Positions 1 through 6,877 are shown, numbered from the stretch's first letter. The stretch: DNA of 9,394 nucleotides from Anaerolineales bacterium UBA6668 (GCA_002455215.1 DKKK01000081.1:3505-12898); one strand, 5' to 3'. The notes: a model not told the origin generated them from the sequence alone. Program-made: numbers and translations.

Positions 1-2
1 TC

Positions 3-584
3 GCGTGGCGCTGTAATTACAACCTAAACCCTGCCAATCTATCCGCCCATTGGCAACAACCGCGCGAAGTATTTGGCGCATGTGCCGCCGCCGCGCTGTA
101 TCGGGCAAGCGATTTTCACGAATTGGGCGGGTTCTATGTGCCGTTTTTTAGCTACCACGAAGATGTAGACCTGAGTTTTCGCCTGCGTCTGCGCGGCAAA
201 CGGTGCTTGCACGTGCCCCAATCGGTAGCATTGCACATTGGCTCAGGCACGACCAAGCGCAACAGCCCCTTTCAGATTTACCACGGACACCGCAATTTAG
301 TCTGGAGCTATGTGCAGAATATGCCCACCCCATTACTGTGGAAGTATTTACCGATTCATCTGCTTTCGCAACTGGTATTAATGGCACTATATACCGTGCG
401 GGGACCCCGCAAAGCCATTTGGCAAGCCAAGTGGGATGCCATACGGGGCTTAAAAACCGCTTGGCAAGTGCGTAAAGCGGTGCAGGCAACGGCGACTGCC
501 TCGGCGGCAGAAATTGAGCGGGTGATGGCTCGTGGCTGGCTGGAGCCGTTTCTGGGTTCGCGTTTTCGCCGAGACAAAGGCTAG
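3..584 (+). CDS. Family 2 glycosyltransferase, C-terminal part (5' end outside window)
   Basis: The reading frame is open from the first bases of the window to TAG at 582-584, so about 193 C-terminal residues are visible. What is seen: a GACAAAALYR acceptor-side segment at visible residues 26-34, then GGFYVPFFSYHEDVDLSFR, whose Glu-Asp pair (53-54) is the ED motif supplying the catalytic base in inverting GT-A enzymes of the WbbL/rhamnosyltransferase type. This is followed by LRLRGKRCLHVP and HIGSGT, also typical of that group. A hydrophobic stretch (about 111-131) and a basic tail suggest membrane association. The family transfers a sugar from a nucleotide-sugar donor to a growing cell-surface polysaccharide or lipid carrier; the actual sugar and acceptor cannot be read from this fragment. 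The donor-binding N-terminus (DxD) is missing only because the window cuts it off. The next gene begins 113 bases downstream and is unrelated in function. Confidence 0.9.
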   Translation, partial: AWRCNYNLNPANLSAHWQQPREVFGACAAAALYRASDFHELGGFYVPFFSYHEDVDLSFRLRLRGKRCLHVPQSVALHIGSGTTKRNSPFQIYHGHRNLVWSYVQNMPTPLLWKYLPIHLLSQLVLMALYTVRGPRKAIWQAKWDAIRGLKTAWQVRKAVQATATASAAEIERVMARGWLEPFLGSRFRRDKG

Positions 585-615
585 GGGGGGATGCGTCCGC
601 GCGTGGGGGACTTCT

Positions 616-647
616 ACTGGCAAGCAGGTGAGTCTGAGCTTGCCAGT
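616..647. repeat. Inverted repeat, 10-bp arms, upstream of tgt
   Basis: ACTGGCAAGC (616-625) is the exact reverse complement of GCTTGCCAGT (638-647), with a 12-base loop. No T-run follows on either strand, so it is a poor intrinsic terminator for the glycosyltransferase gene. It may be an operator or an RNA hairpin. It shares the TGGCAA/TTGCCA core with the palindrome just downstream. Confidence 0.55.
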
Positions 648-653
648 TGGGCA

Positions 654-667
654 GTTGGCTTGCCAAC
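654..667. promoter_or_regulatory. Palindrome over the -35 region of tgt (candidate operator)
   Basis: GTTGGC-TT-GCCAAC is a perfect 6+2+6 inverted repeat. It ends 18 bases before the TACAAT box at 686-691, so it covers the place where a -35 element would sit. A regulator bound here would block the promoter. The TTGCCA half at 660-665 could alternatively act as a poorly spaced (20 bases) -35 element. No regulator gene is present to match it. Confidence 0.35.
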
Positions 668-682
668 GCCCCCGCCTTCTCG

Positions 683-691
683 TGTTACAAT
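683..691 (+). promoter_or_regulatory. Extended -10 promoter element of tgt
   Basis: TGTTACAAT combines an extended -10 TG dinucleotide with a good TACAAT hexamer. Transcription would start about 7 bases downstream, at or next to the ATG at 698-700, which implies a leaderless message. This agrees with the absence of any Shine-Dalgarno sequence before that ATG. Confidence 0.5.
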
Positions 692-697
692 TTGCAC

Positions 698-1789
698 ATG
701 CTAACTTCTATTTCGACCGCACACGGCGAAATTGCTTTTCCAGCTTTTTTGCCCGATGGCACGCGTGGGGTGGTAAGCGCCGTTTCCGCAGGAGACTTGC
801 TCGCTTGTCAAGTACCAGCAGTGCAGATGAACGTCTTTCACCTGATGCAAAATCCGGGTAGTTCCACCGTCACCGCATTGGGGGGCTTGCACGGCTTGGC
901 AGGCTGGCGCAAACCCATCAGTACCGATTCGGGTGGTTTTCAGGTGTACTCTCTCATTCGCCAGAACGCCAAATTCGGCACACTGAACGACAAAGGCGCG
1001 ATTTTTCGCATTGAAGACCGCAAATTTCAACTCACCCCCGAAAAATCCATCCAACTCCAAATGTCCTATGGCGCGGACATTTTGTTTTGCCTAGATGACT
1101 GCACGCATGTAGATGGTGACGACTCAGTGCAAAAACAGTCAGTTACGCGTACCATCGCTTGGGCAAAACGGTGCAAAGCGGAATTTGACCGTCTGTGCGC
1201 CGAGAAAAAAGCCCCCATTCCCCCAAAATTATTTGCTGTCATTCAAGGCGGAAACCATTTAACCTTGCGCCGTGACTGCGCCCAAGCTTTGTTAGATATG
1301 GGTTTTGACGGCTTTGGGTATGGTGGCTGGCCGCTAGATAGCCAAAATCGCCTGCTGGAAGATTTGCTGGGCTTCGTGCGCGAGCAAATACCCGCAGAAT
1401 ACCCCCTACACGCCCTGGGAATCGGACATCCGCCCAATGTGGCGGCGTGTGTGCGCTTGGGCTACCCAATGTTCGACAGCACCATGCCCACCCGCGATGC
1501 CCGGCATGGGCGTTTGTACGCTTGGCAGGTTGCCCCACACACCAGCAATTTGCACGGCACGGATTGGTTTGGCTATGTCTACCCAACCGACAAAAAACAC
1601 ATCAAGGAGAGCCGTCCAATTTGCTCCCATTGCGACTGTCCCACCTGCCAACAATATGCCTTGGGCTATATTCACCACCTGTACAAAATTGGCGACCCGC
1701 TCTACCAACGCCTGACAACCCTGCACAACCTACGGTTTATGACGCGCTTGATGGAGCGTTTGAAAGTATGTTTGGCAGAAACGCGCTAA
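698..1789 (+). CDS. tgt: tRNA-guanine transglycosylase family protein, divergent substrate loop
   Basis: The product is 363 residues, close to the usual bacterial length (about 370-380). The family exchanges guanine for a 7-deazaguanine base at tRNA position 34 (queuosine pathway). Visible landmarks: DSGGFQVYS with Asp77 (the binding-pocket aspartate), LDDC with Asp133, VIQGG with Gln183, FDSTMPTRDARHG with Asp260 as the expected nucleophile, and the zinc site C312-x-C314-x2-C317 plus His343 in HNL. Odd points: the bacterial specificity loop GGLAVGE reads GGWPLDS (209-215), and the usual NTYHLxLRPG reads NVFHLMQNPG (45-54). The exact base inserted is therefore uncertain, and it may be a paralogue rather than the housekeeping enzyme. 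An upstream in-frame start at 647 was rejected: family homology begins only after the ATG at 698, which fits the promoter element ending at 691. No queuosine-synthesis gene lies nearby. Confidence 0.88.
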   Translation: MLTSISTAHGEIAFPAFLPDGTRGVVSAVSAGDLLACQVPAVQMNVFHLMQNPGSSTVTALGGLHGLAGWRKPISTDSGGFQVYSLIRQNAKFGTLNDKGAIFRIEDRKFQLTPEKSIQLQMSYGADILFCLDDCTHVDGDDSVQKQSVTRTIAWAKRCKAEFDRLCAEKKAPIPPKLFAVIQGGNHLTLRRDCAQALLDMGFDGFGYGGWPLDSQNRLLEDLLGFVREQIPAEYPLHALGIGHPPNVAACVRLGYPMFDSTMPTRDARHGRLYAWQVAPHTSNLHGTDWFGYVYPTDKKHIKESRPICSHCDCPTCQQYALGYIHHLYKIGDPLYQRLTTLHNLRFMTRLMERLKVCLAETR

Positions 1790-1798
1790 TTTTCCTCC

Positions 1799-1815
1799 GC
1801 AAAACGCAATTTTGC
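1799..1815. repeat. Small inverted repeat after tgt stop
   Basis: GCAAAA-CGCAA-TTTTGC forms a 6-bp perfect stem 9 bases after the tgt stop codon. It is AT-rich and lacks a following T-run, so it is at best a weak terminator or processing hairpin. The rest of the 111-base gap up to ilvD shows no T-box, leader-peptide or riboswitch pattern that I recognise. Confidence 0.25.
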
Positions 1816-1900
1816 ATTAAAATAGTCGCCAATAAAAAACTTATCCTGCCTTGTTAGCGCTATCGGCGCAGGCGGAATTTTCTTCAAAAGGAATCTGAAC

Positions 1901-3580
1901 GTGACAGCCAACCTAAACAAATACAGTGCGCGGATTACCCAACCCGCATCTCAAGGCGCTTCCCAAGCGATGCTCTATGCTACCGGCATGAGCGAAGCCG
2001 ATATGAACAAAGCGCAAGTGGGCATTGCCAGCGTGTGGTACGAAGGCAATAGTTGCAATATGCACCTGCTCGACCTATCTGCCAAAGTGAAAGAAGGGGT
2101 GGAAAAAGTTGGGTTGGTGGGCATGCGCTTCAATACCATTGGGGTCAGCGATGGCATTAGCATGGGCACAGAAGGCATGTCATACTCCTTGCAATCGCGT
2201 GAGATTATTGCCGACTCGATTGAAACTGTGATGGGCGCGCAGTGGTATGACGGCTTAATTGCCATTCCGGGCTGTGACAAAAATATGCCCGGTTGTTTGA
2301 TGGCAATGGCGCGTTTAAACCGTCCATCCATCATGGTGTACGGCGGCACTATCCGAGCCGGTTGTTGGAACGACCAACCACTCGACATTGTTTCGGCTTT
2401 CCAAAGTTACGGTGAATTTATTGCCGGACGTATTGACGAAGCCACCCGCCAAGCCATTGTGCGCCACTCCTGCCCGGGCGCTGGCGCTTGTGGCGGTATG
2501 TACACCGCCAATACGATGGCAAGCGCCATTGAAGCACTTGGGATGAGCCTGCCGGGTAGTTCCAGCTATCCCGCCGAAGATGCCACTAAGTGGCAAGAAT
2601 GTTTACAGGCTGGAGAAGCCATGCGTGCTTTGCTGGAAAAAGATATCAAGCCTTCCGACATTATGACTCGTCCCGCATTTGAAAATGCGATGGTTGTCAT
2701 CATGGCATTGGGCGGCTCTACCAATGCAGTTTTGCACTTACTGGCAATGGCACGCGCTGTGGGCGTGCCGCTCACCATTGACGATTTCCAAGCTGTGAGT
2801 GACCGCATCCCCTTTATTGCCGACCTAAAACCCAGCGGACGCTATGTGCAAGAAGATTTGCACAATGTTGGGGGTGTACCTGCCGTGATGAAATATCTGC
2901 TCAAGAAAGGCTTGCTCGATGGCTCCTGCCTGACAGTCACCGGCAAAACCCTAGCTGAAAACCTATCCGAGTGGCAAGACCTAGCCGCTGGGCAACGCAT
3001 TATTCACCCGCTAGAAAAACCCATCAAGGAAACGGGTCACATTCAAATTCTGTACGGCAGTTTATCCCCCAGTGGCGCAGTGGCAAAAATCACTGGCAAA
3101 GAAGGCTTACGATTTAGTGGCACAGCCAAAGTATACGACAGTGAAGAAGAAATGTTGGCAGGGCTAGAGCAAGGGCAAATTGGCAAGGGCGATGTGATTG
3201 TCATTCGTTATGAAGGCCCGAAGGGCGGACCGGGCATGCCCGAAATGCTCACCCCCACTAGCGCGATTATGGGCGCTGGCTTGGGTAAAGATGTGGCATT
3301 GCTGACCGATGGGCGTTTCTCTGGTGGCTCGCACGGTTTCATTGTGGGGCATGTCACCCCCGAAGCGCAGGAAGGTGGTCCGATTGCCCTCGTGGAAAAT
3401 GGCGATACCATCACCATTGATGCCAGCACGCGCCGCATGGATTTGGAAATTTCCCCCGAAGAATTTGCTCGCCGCCGCGCCAAATGGCAAGCTCCGCCAC
3501 TCAAAGCCACTCGTGGCACGTTATACAAATTTATCAAAAACGTCAAAAGCGCCAGCGAAGGCTGTGTAACGGACGAATAA
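1901..3580 (+). CDS. ilvD: Dihydroxy-acid dehydratase
   Basis: This 559-residue enzyme removes water from 2,3-dihydroxy-isovalerate and 2,3-dihydroxy-3-methylvalerate, giving the 2-oxo acid precursors of valine, leucine (via the valine branch) and isoleucine; it is cytosolic. Iron-sulfur ligands are visible at Cys52 (GNSCNMH), Cys125 ([10 protein letters not shown]) and Cys197 ([16 protein letters not shown]). Metal and substrate residues lie in [13 protein letters not shown] (81-93) and around Lys127, and the catalytic serine region DGRFSGGS is at 470-477. The three-cysteine pattern and short length fit the plant/cyanobacterial-type enzyme, known to carry a [2Fe-2S] cluster. The start is GTG at 1901, preceded by AAAGGA at 1887-1892 with 8-base spacing. 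No other ilv gene flanks it, so it appears to be a single-gene unit closed by the terminator at 3622-3650. Confidence 0.97.
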   Translation: MTANLNKYSARITQPASQGASQAMLYATGMSEADMNKAQVGIASVWYEGNSCNMHLLDLSAKVKEGVEKVGLVGMRFNTIGVSDGISMGTEGMSYSLQSREIIADSIETVMGAQWYDGLIAIPGCDKNMPGCLMAMARLNRPSIMVYGGTIRAGCWNDQPLDIVSAFQSYGEFIAGRIDEATRQAIVRHSCPGAGACGGMYTANTMASAIEALGMSLPGSSSYPAEDATKWQECLQAGEAMRALLEKDIKPSDIMTRPAFENAMVVIMALGGSTNAVLHLLAMARAVGVPLTIDDFQAVSDRIPFIADLKPSGRYVQEDLHNVGGVPAVMKYLLKKGLLDGSCLTVTGKTLAENLSEWQDLAAGQRIIHPLEKPIKETGHIQILYGSLSPSGAVAKITGKEGLRFSGTAKVYDSEEEMLAGLEQGQIGKGDVIVIRYEGPKGGPGMPEMLTPTSAIMGAGLGKDVALLTDGRFSGGSHGFIVGHVTPEAQEGGPIALVENGDTITIDASTRRMDLEISPEEFARRRAKWQAPPLKATRGTLYKFIKNVKSASEGCVTDE

Positions 3581-3621
3581 AGGCTACCTAGCTTGGCAAC
3601 ATCCCGAAAATAAAATAAATC

Positions 3622-3650
3622 AAAAGGACTGGCAATAAACCAGTCCTTTT
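3622..3650. terminator. Bidirectional intrinsic terminator between ilvD and the lipoprotein gene
   Basis: AAAAGGACTGG (3622-3632) and CCAGTCCTTTT (3640-3650) pair perfectly over 11 bp around a 7-base loop. The A-run on one side and T-run on the other place a T-tract at the 3' edge on both strands. The two flanking genes converge on it: ilvD ends 41 bases to the left, and the lipoprotein gene ends 19 bases to the right on the minus strand. Confidence 0.92.
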
Positions 3651-3669
3651 GGGTTGCAAAATACGGTTT

Positions 3670-4350
3670 TTATTGCTCCGGTTGAACCAATACCATTGTC
3701 CCATCGGCGGTAGTGATTTGCAGAACAAATGCTTGGTCAATCGGCGCTTGCAGGACAAACTCACCCGTTGCAACTGAGCCACCCATTACCACAAAGTTAC
3801 CACCTGCCAAAGCAATGCCACTCGGTTGCGGCACAATCTCGCCATTGGCTGTGACAACTGCAATAAAACTCGCCAAATTGACCGCACAATATGCATCTAC
3901 CACCTTTTTACACGTCACCAACACCTGCATAGAAATGTAACCCATTCCCGCTTCGAGTGGCGGTAAGTCGGGGTATCGCTGAGCTACGTTGTCAATTACG
4001 GCTTGGCTCATCTGGCTGTGTTGAATGGTTAGGCTCAGATCATCCGGCAAGTCGGTGCTGTAAGCCAGTGGAATCGCATTGGCAAAATCTAGCCCCAGAT
4101 TGCTCGGTGTTTCCACAATGAGAGTAGGTTGTGGGGTGAAGGTGGCGGGCAAGCCGAGCGTGACAGTCGGCTCTGGTACAAAGGGAGTTTCACTGGCAGA
4201 AACACGCTCAAGCGCGGGTGTAGTTGGTTCTGCTGGGTTAGCTTGCCCACACCCAGCCAGCAGAAGGGCGCTTGCCAAGAGCGCAATCCCCCACACAGGC
4301 AGAGATACTTGATATTCAGCACGCTTTAAAAGGGAAAAAATATTCAACAT
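3670..4350 (-). CDS. Secreted lipoprotein of unknown function, Pro/Thr-rich linker and Ig-like C-terminal domain
   Basis: The product is 226 residues. The N-terminus has basic residues (K9, R10), a hydrophobic core (about 18-32) and the lipobox LAGC with Cys34, so it should be cleaved by signal peptidase II and lipid-anchored on the outer face of the membrane. Residues 37-83 are rich in Pro, Thr and Glu, a typical low-complexity tether. The rest (about 85-226) alternates short hydrophobic strands, with VTC...YC (Cys147, Cys155) as a possible disulfide. The arrangement resembles DUF4352/telokin-like Ig-fold lipoproteins, but that is an impression of pattern, not a confirmed match. The start at 4350 is chosen over the ATG at 4386 because AGGAG lies 7 bases before it and because the earlier start would overlap the preceding gene. 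It follows the methyltransferase stop by 10 bases, so the two are probably co-transcribed. Partner or ligand unknown. Confidence 0.82.
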   Translation of the reverse strand: MLNIFSLLKRAEYQVSLPVWGIALLASALLLAGCGQANPAEPTTPALERVSASETPFVPEPTVTLGLPATFTPQPTLIVETPSNLGLDFANAIPLAYSTDLPDDLSLTIQHSQMSQAVIDNVAQRYPDLPPLEAGMGYISMQVLVTCKKVVDAYCAVNLASFIAVVTANGEIVPQPSGIALAGGNFVVMGGSVATGEFVLQAPIDQAFVLQITTADGTMVLVQPEQ

Positions 4351-4360
4351 TGCCGATCTC

Positions 4361-5095
4361 CTAGTCAAATTTTCTTGCAACGACATAAAAGCCTAGATCG
4401 CCGTTTGCGCCATCACTCAGAAAACTTTCCTGCACTTGCAAGCCGCTCGCTTGCACCAGAGCCAACAAAGCGGATGGCACAATCTTTTGCACATAACGCA
4501 CGCCTTGCCCACTGGCGCTGTGCCAGTCAAGCAAATAAGCATCTTCGCCTACATCGGCTGGATCTAACTCCAGGTTAGCCTTGCTAGACCAATCCACTTG
4601 TTTCTTTAGCAGGCGCGGCGAGTTCCAAAATTGCCAGCTACTCAGTACCGCACAGCCGTTGGGCGCGAGTGTTTGAGAAATTTGTTGCAAGAAGCCTGCC
4701 AGATAGGGTGGGGGGATGTGGTGAATGACAGCAAAACTCACGACTGCTGGGAAGGTGGCTAGGGGTAGGTGCTGTACCCAATGCGGGTCAGAAAGGTCTG
4801 CTTGCACCAGCCTGCCTTCTGTCGGCATTGGGTGGCAAGCCAACAACCCGTCACTACTATCCACCCCCACATAGCGCAACTGTCCATCTTTGGCAAAGCG
4901 TTTCAGCCAAGCTCGACCTACCCGTGCATCCCCACACCCCACATCCAGCAAACATGGCGCATCGGCAAGCGCTCCTTGCAAGACGCGCTGGATACCGGGG
5001 TTGAGCGGCTGGCGCGTTTGCGAGAAATCTTGGGCAAATTGGTTATAAAATGCACGATTTAAGGCAATTAAACGTTGAGCGGTTGTTTCATTCAT
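4361..5095 (-). CDS. Class I SAM-dependent methyltransferase, Trm9/ALKBH8-like
   Basis: The product is 244 residues. The Rossmann motif I is LLDVGCGD (49-56), the acidic residue ending strand 2 is Asp79 (YVGVDSS), and QAD (98-100) and FAVIHHI (121-127) correspond to later SAM-fold motifs. The opening AFYNQFAQDFSQTR (15-28) and the late GEDAYLLDW...RYVQKIV (183-205) resemble the YYD-x-IA-x-x-FS-x-TR opening and the D-x-YVPW...RYYH segment of the Trm9/ALKBH8 methyltransferase group. Eukaryotic members methylate carboxymethyl-uridine at the tRNA wobble position; a tRNA substrate here is inference only. The start at 5095 is chosen because a consensus promoter lies immediately upstream, at 5133-5105 on the minus strand. 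The longer frame back to 5167 would place that promoter inside the coding region. No Shine-Dalgarno sequence is seen. It leads the two-gene unit with the lipoprotein. Confidence 0.85.
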   Translation of the reverse strand: MNETTAQRLIALNRAFYNQFAQDFSQTRQPLNPGIQRVLQGALADAPCLLDVGCGDARVGRAWLKRFAKDGQLRYVGVDSSDGLLACHPMPTEGRLVQADLSDPHWVQHLPLATFPAVVSFAVIHHIPPPYLAGFLQQISQTLAPNGCAVLSSWQFWNSPRLLKKQVDWSSKANLELDPADVGEDAYLLDWHSASGQGVRYVQKIVPSALLALVQASGLQVQESFLSDGANGDLGFYVVARKFD

Positions 5096-5112
5096 GCGGT
5101 TCGCATTATAAT
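5083..5112 (+). promoter_or_regulatory. Candidate plus-strand promoter for moaC sharing the -10 palindrome
   Basis: TTGTTT (5083-5088), an 18-base spacer and TATAAT (5107-5112) read rightward. The -10 overlaps the minus-strand -10 because ATTATAAT (5105-5112) is its own reverse complement. If used, it gives moaC a leader of about 95 bases. I do not see the conserved core of a known Moco riboswitch in that leader. Confidence 0.42.
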
Positions 5113-5133
5113 GGGGGAGTGTTATCCTAACAA
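5105..5133 (-). promoter_or_regulatory. Sigma-70-type promoter of the methyltransferase-lipoprotein unit
   Basis: Read on the minus strand, TTGTTA (5133-5128), a 17-base spacer and a perfect TATAAT (5110-5105) form a near-consensus promoter. The -10 box ends 9 bases before the ATG at 5095, so the message would have a leader of only about 0-3 bases. Confidence 0.78.
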
Positions 5134-5214
5134 GGGGCGTATATTCGGCACGGGTTTTTAAGCGCAATTTTCATCCGTGCGATTGAGTACCCCAAGCTTA
5201 ATTTTCCCTAACCT

Positions 5215-5697
5215 ATGAACGTACTCACACATTTGGACGAACACGGCAACGCGCATATGGTGGATGTCAGTCAAAAGCCAGTTACAGCGCGTACTGCTAC
5301 CGCTCGCGGCGAAATTCACATGCAAGCCGAAACGCTCACCGCCATTTTGCAGGGCAACCTAAAAAAGGGCGATGTCTTTGGCGTAGCCCAACTTGCCGGC
5401 ATATTGGGCGCAAAACACACCAGCACACTCATTCCACTCTGCCATCCGTTGCCACTCTCCAGCATCCATGTGCAAATCCAAGCCCCCATTCACGCCACCT
5501 TTAGCGGTTTAGAAGTTACTGCCACCGTGCGCACCACTGCCACCACAGGCGTGGAGATGGAAGCTCTGACCGCTGTCAGCATTGCCCTGCTGACCGTGTA
5601 CGATATGGCAAAGGCAGTTGAAAAGACCATGCACATCCACAACATTCGCCTAGTGGAAAAGCGCGGTGGGCAAAGCGGCGATGTGTTTAACGAATAA
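5215..5697 (+). CDS. moaC: Cyclic pyranopterin monophosphate synthase MoaC
   Basis: The 160-residue length is normal for the family. With MoaA, MoaC converts GTP to cyclic pyranopterin monophosphate, the first stable intermediate of molybdenum/tungsten cofactor synthesis; it is a cytosolic hexamer. The residues matching the E. coli catalytic set are all present: Lys51 (KKGDVF), His77 (LIPLCHPL), Glu114 and Glu116 ([12 protein letters not shown]), Asp130 and Lys133 (VYDMAKA), and Lys149 (LVEKRGG). The N-terminal [16 protein letters not shown] is also typical. There is no Shine-Dalgarno sequence in the CCCTAACCT before the ATG, so translation may start on a very short or unstructured leader. 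It heads a rightward cluster that later includes a tungstate-type transporter, consistent with pairing cofactor synthesis with metal uptake. No moaA, moaB, moaD, moaE or mog gene lies in the window. Confidence 0.96.
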   Translation: MNVLTHLDEHGNAHMVDVSQKPVTARTATARGEIHMQAETLTAILQGNLKKGDVFGVAQLAGILGAKHTSTLIPLCHPLPLSSIHVQIQAPIHATFSGLEVTATVRTTATTGVEMEALTAVSIALLTVYDMAKAVEKTMHIHNIRLVEKRGGQSGDVFNE

Positions 5698-5702
5698 TCC
5701 TT

Positions 5703-5722
5703 TATAATAAAACTGTAATAAT
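5703..5722 (+). promoter_or_regulatory. AT-rich -10-like boxes before the PLD-like gene
   Basis: TATAAT (5703-5708) and a second TG-containing TAATAAT box (5714-5722) lie in the 35-base gap after moaC. The second box would start transcription about 3-4 bases before the ATG at 5733. No good -35 element was found for either, so an internal promoter is possible but not certain. Confidence 0.35.
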
Positions 5723-5732
5723 CACTAACACC

Positions 5733-6875
5733 ATGAGCAAAAAACCGTTGGTAAATCGAAAAATGTGGAATTTGGCATCAATCAGCATTATTGGCGTGAT
5801 TGTAGTCGCTATGTTGGGCTGTGCTTGGGTGCAAAAGGTATTGAACTTTGACGCTGGCTTGGGCGGGTCATCTTCCAGCGAGCCGGAAGTAGCCGTGGAA
5901 GATGACTCCACCACCAATGGGCAATCTGCCATCACGGTTTACTTCACCGACCCAGACGGCTCCAGCCAAACCGCCAAGCGTTCACCCGTTTTGCTCGAAA
6001 CAGTGGCGGCAATCGAAAATGCCCAAACATCGATCGAACTCGCCATTTACGACATCAATATACGCGAGATCACCAGCGCACTGATTAACGCCCATCAACG
6101 CGGGGTGCAGGTGCGTATTGTTACCGAAAGTGAAAACTATGGGGATGGCACAATGGCGGAACTGGCAGACGCTGGCATTGTGGTGGAACAAGACAAGGGT
6201 AATGATGGGCTGATGCACAACAAATTTATGGTGGTGGATGGGCAGGTGGTTTTTACTGGTTCGTGGAACATGAATTTTGGCGCGTTGCGATATGACTATA
6301 ACGACTGGATTAAAATTCAATCGCCCACACTCGCCGCCAATTATCAGGCAGAATTTAACGAAATGTTTGACAAGGGCATATTTGGCGCTGGCTCACAAAC
6401 CGACAACCCACGATTGCAAATTGGCGATGTGTTGGTAGAAAATTATTTTGCGCCTGATGATGGGGTAGCACAGCGCATCGTGGAGTACATCGCTCAAGCG
6501 AAAAATAGTATTCACTTTTTAGCTTTCTCTTTCACTCATCGTGAAATTGCCCAAGCCATGCTCGCCCAATATGAAAACGGGCTGGTACTAAAGGGCGTGA
6601 TTGAAACGCGCACGGTAGAAGATGGGCAATCTGCCGCTTGGGAGATTTTTACCCATGCAGAAGCGCCGGTCTTGCTGGATGGCTTGGCGGACAGCACTCT
6701 GCACGAAAAAATGATTATCTTAGACAGCGAAACGATTATTACCGGCTCGTTTAACTTCACCAATAGCGCCAACAACCGCAATGACGAAAACGTGCTCATC
6801 ATCCACGATAAATCCCTTGCCTTGCAGTTTCTAAATGAATTTGACGGGGCTTGGCGCATTGCGGGCGGGGAATAG
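5733..6875 (+). CDS. Membrane-anchored phospholipase D-like (HKD) protein
   Basis: The product is 380 residues with two HKD motifs. The first is His162-x-Lys164-x4-Asp169 followed by GSWN (176-179). The second is His324-x-Lys326-x4-Asp331 followed by GSFN (338-341). Both have the full HxKx4Dx6GSxN pattern, so an active two-lobed phosphodiesterase is expected. The superfamily includes lipid synthases, phospholipases and nucleases such as Nuc, so the substrate cannot be assigned. The N-terminus has a basic start, a hydrophobic segment (about 12-29) and AMLGC with Cys30, an imperfect lipobox; it is either a lipoprotein or held by an uncleaved anchor, with both catalytic lobes outside the cytoplasm. 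Residues 44-66 form a Ser/Glu/Asp-rich linker. No Shine-Dalgarno sequence precedes the ATG. It sits 35 bases after moaC, and its stop lies 2 bases before the permease start, which suggests co-transcription and coupled translation. Confidence 0.9.
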   Translation: MSKKPLVNRKMWNLASISIIGVIVVAMLGCAWVQKVLNFDAGLGGSSSSEPEVAVEDDSTTNGQSAITVYFTDPDGSSQTAKRSPVLLETVAAIENAQTSIELAIYDINIREITSALINAHQRGVQVRIVTESENYGDGTMAELADAGIVVEQDKGNDGLMHNKFMVVDGQVVFTGSWNMNFGALRYDYNDWIKIQSPTLAANYQAEFNEMFDKGIFGAGSQTDNPRLQIGDVLVENYFAPDDGVAQRIVEYIAQAKNSIHFLAFSFTHREIAQAMLAQYENGLVLKGVIETRTVEDGQSAAWEIFTHAEAPVLLDGLADSTLHEKMIILDSETIITGSFNFTNSANNRNDENVLIIHDKSLALQFLNEFDGAWRIAGGE

Positions 6876-6877
6876 GC

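Noticed and set aside
148..666. 172-codon minus-strand open frame over the glycosyltransferase gene
   Set aside because: It is antisense to a frame with clear glycosyltransferase motifs, and its translation has no recognisable domain.
1447..1857. 136-codon plus-strand frame over the 3' half of tgt
   Set aside because: It overlaps the zinc-site coding region of tgt in another frame and has no ribosome site or protein-like composition.
5096..5167. Longer N-terminus for the methyltransferase starting at 5167
   Set aside because: It would place the near-consensus promoter inside the coding region and adds 24 residues with no match to the family's opening motif.
5113..5214. Molybdenum cofactor riboswitch in the moaC leader
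   Set aside because: The leader is short, and I could not find the conserved stem arrangement of a Moco riboswitch; only its position is suggestive.
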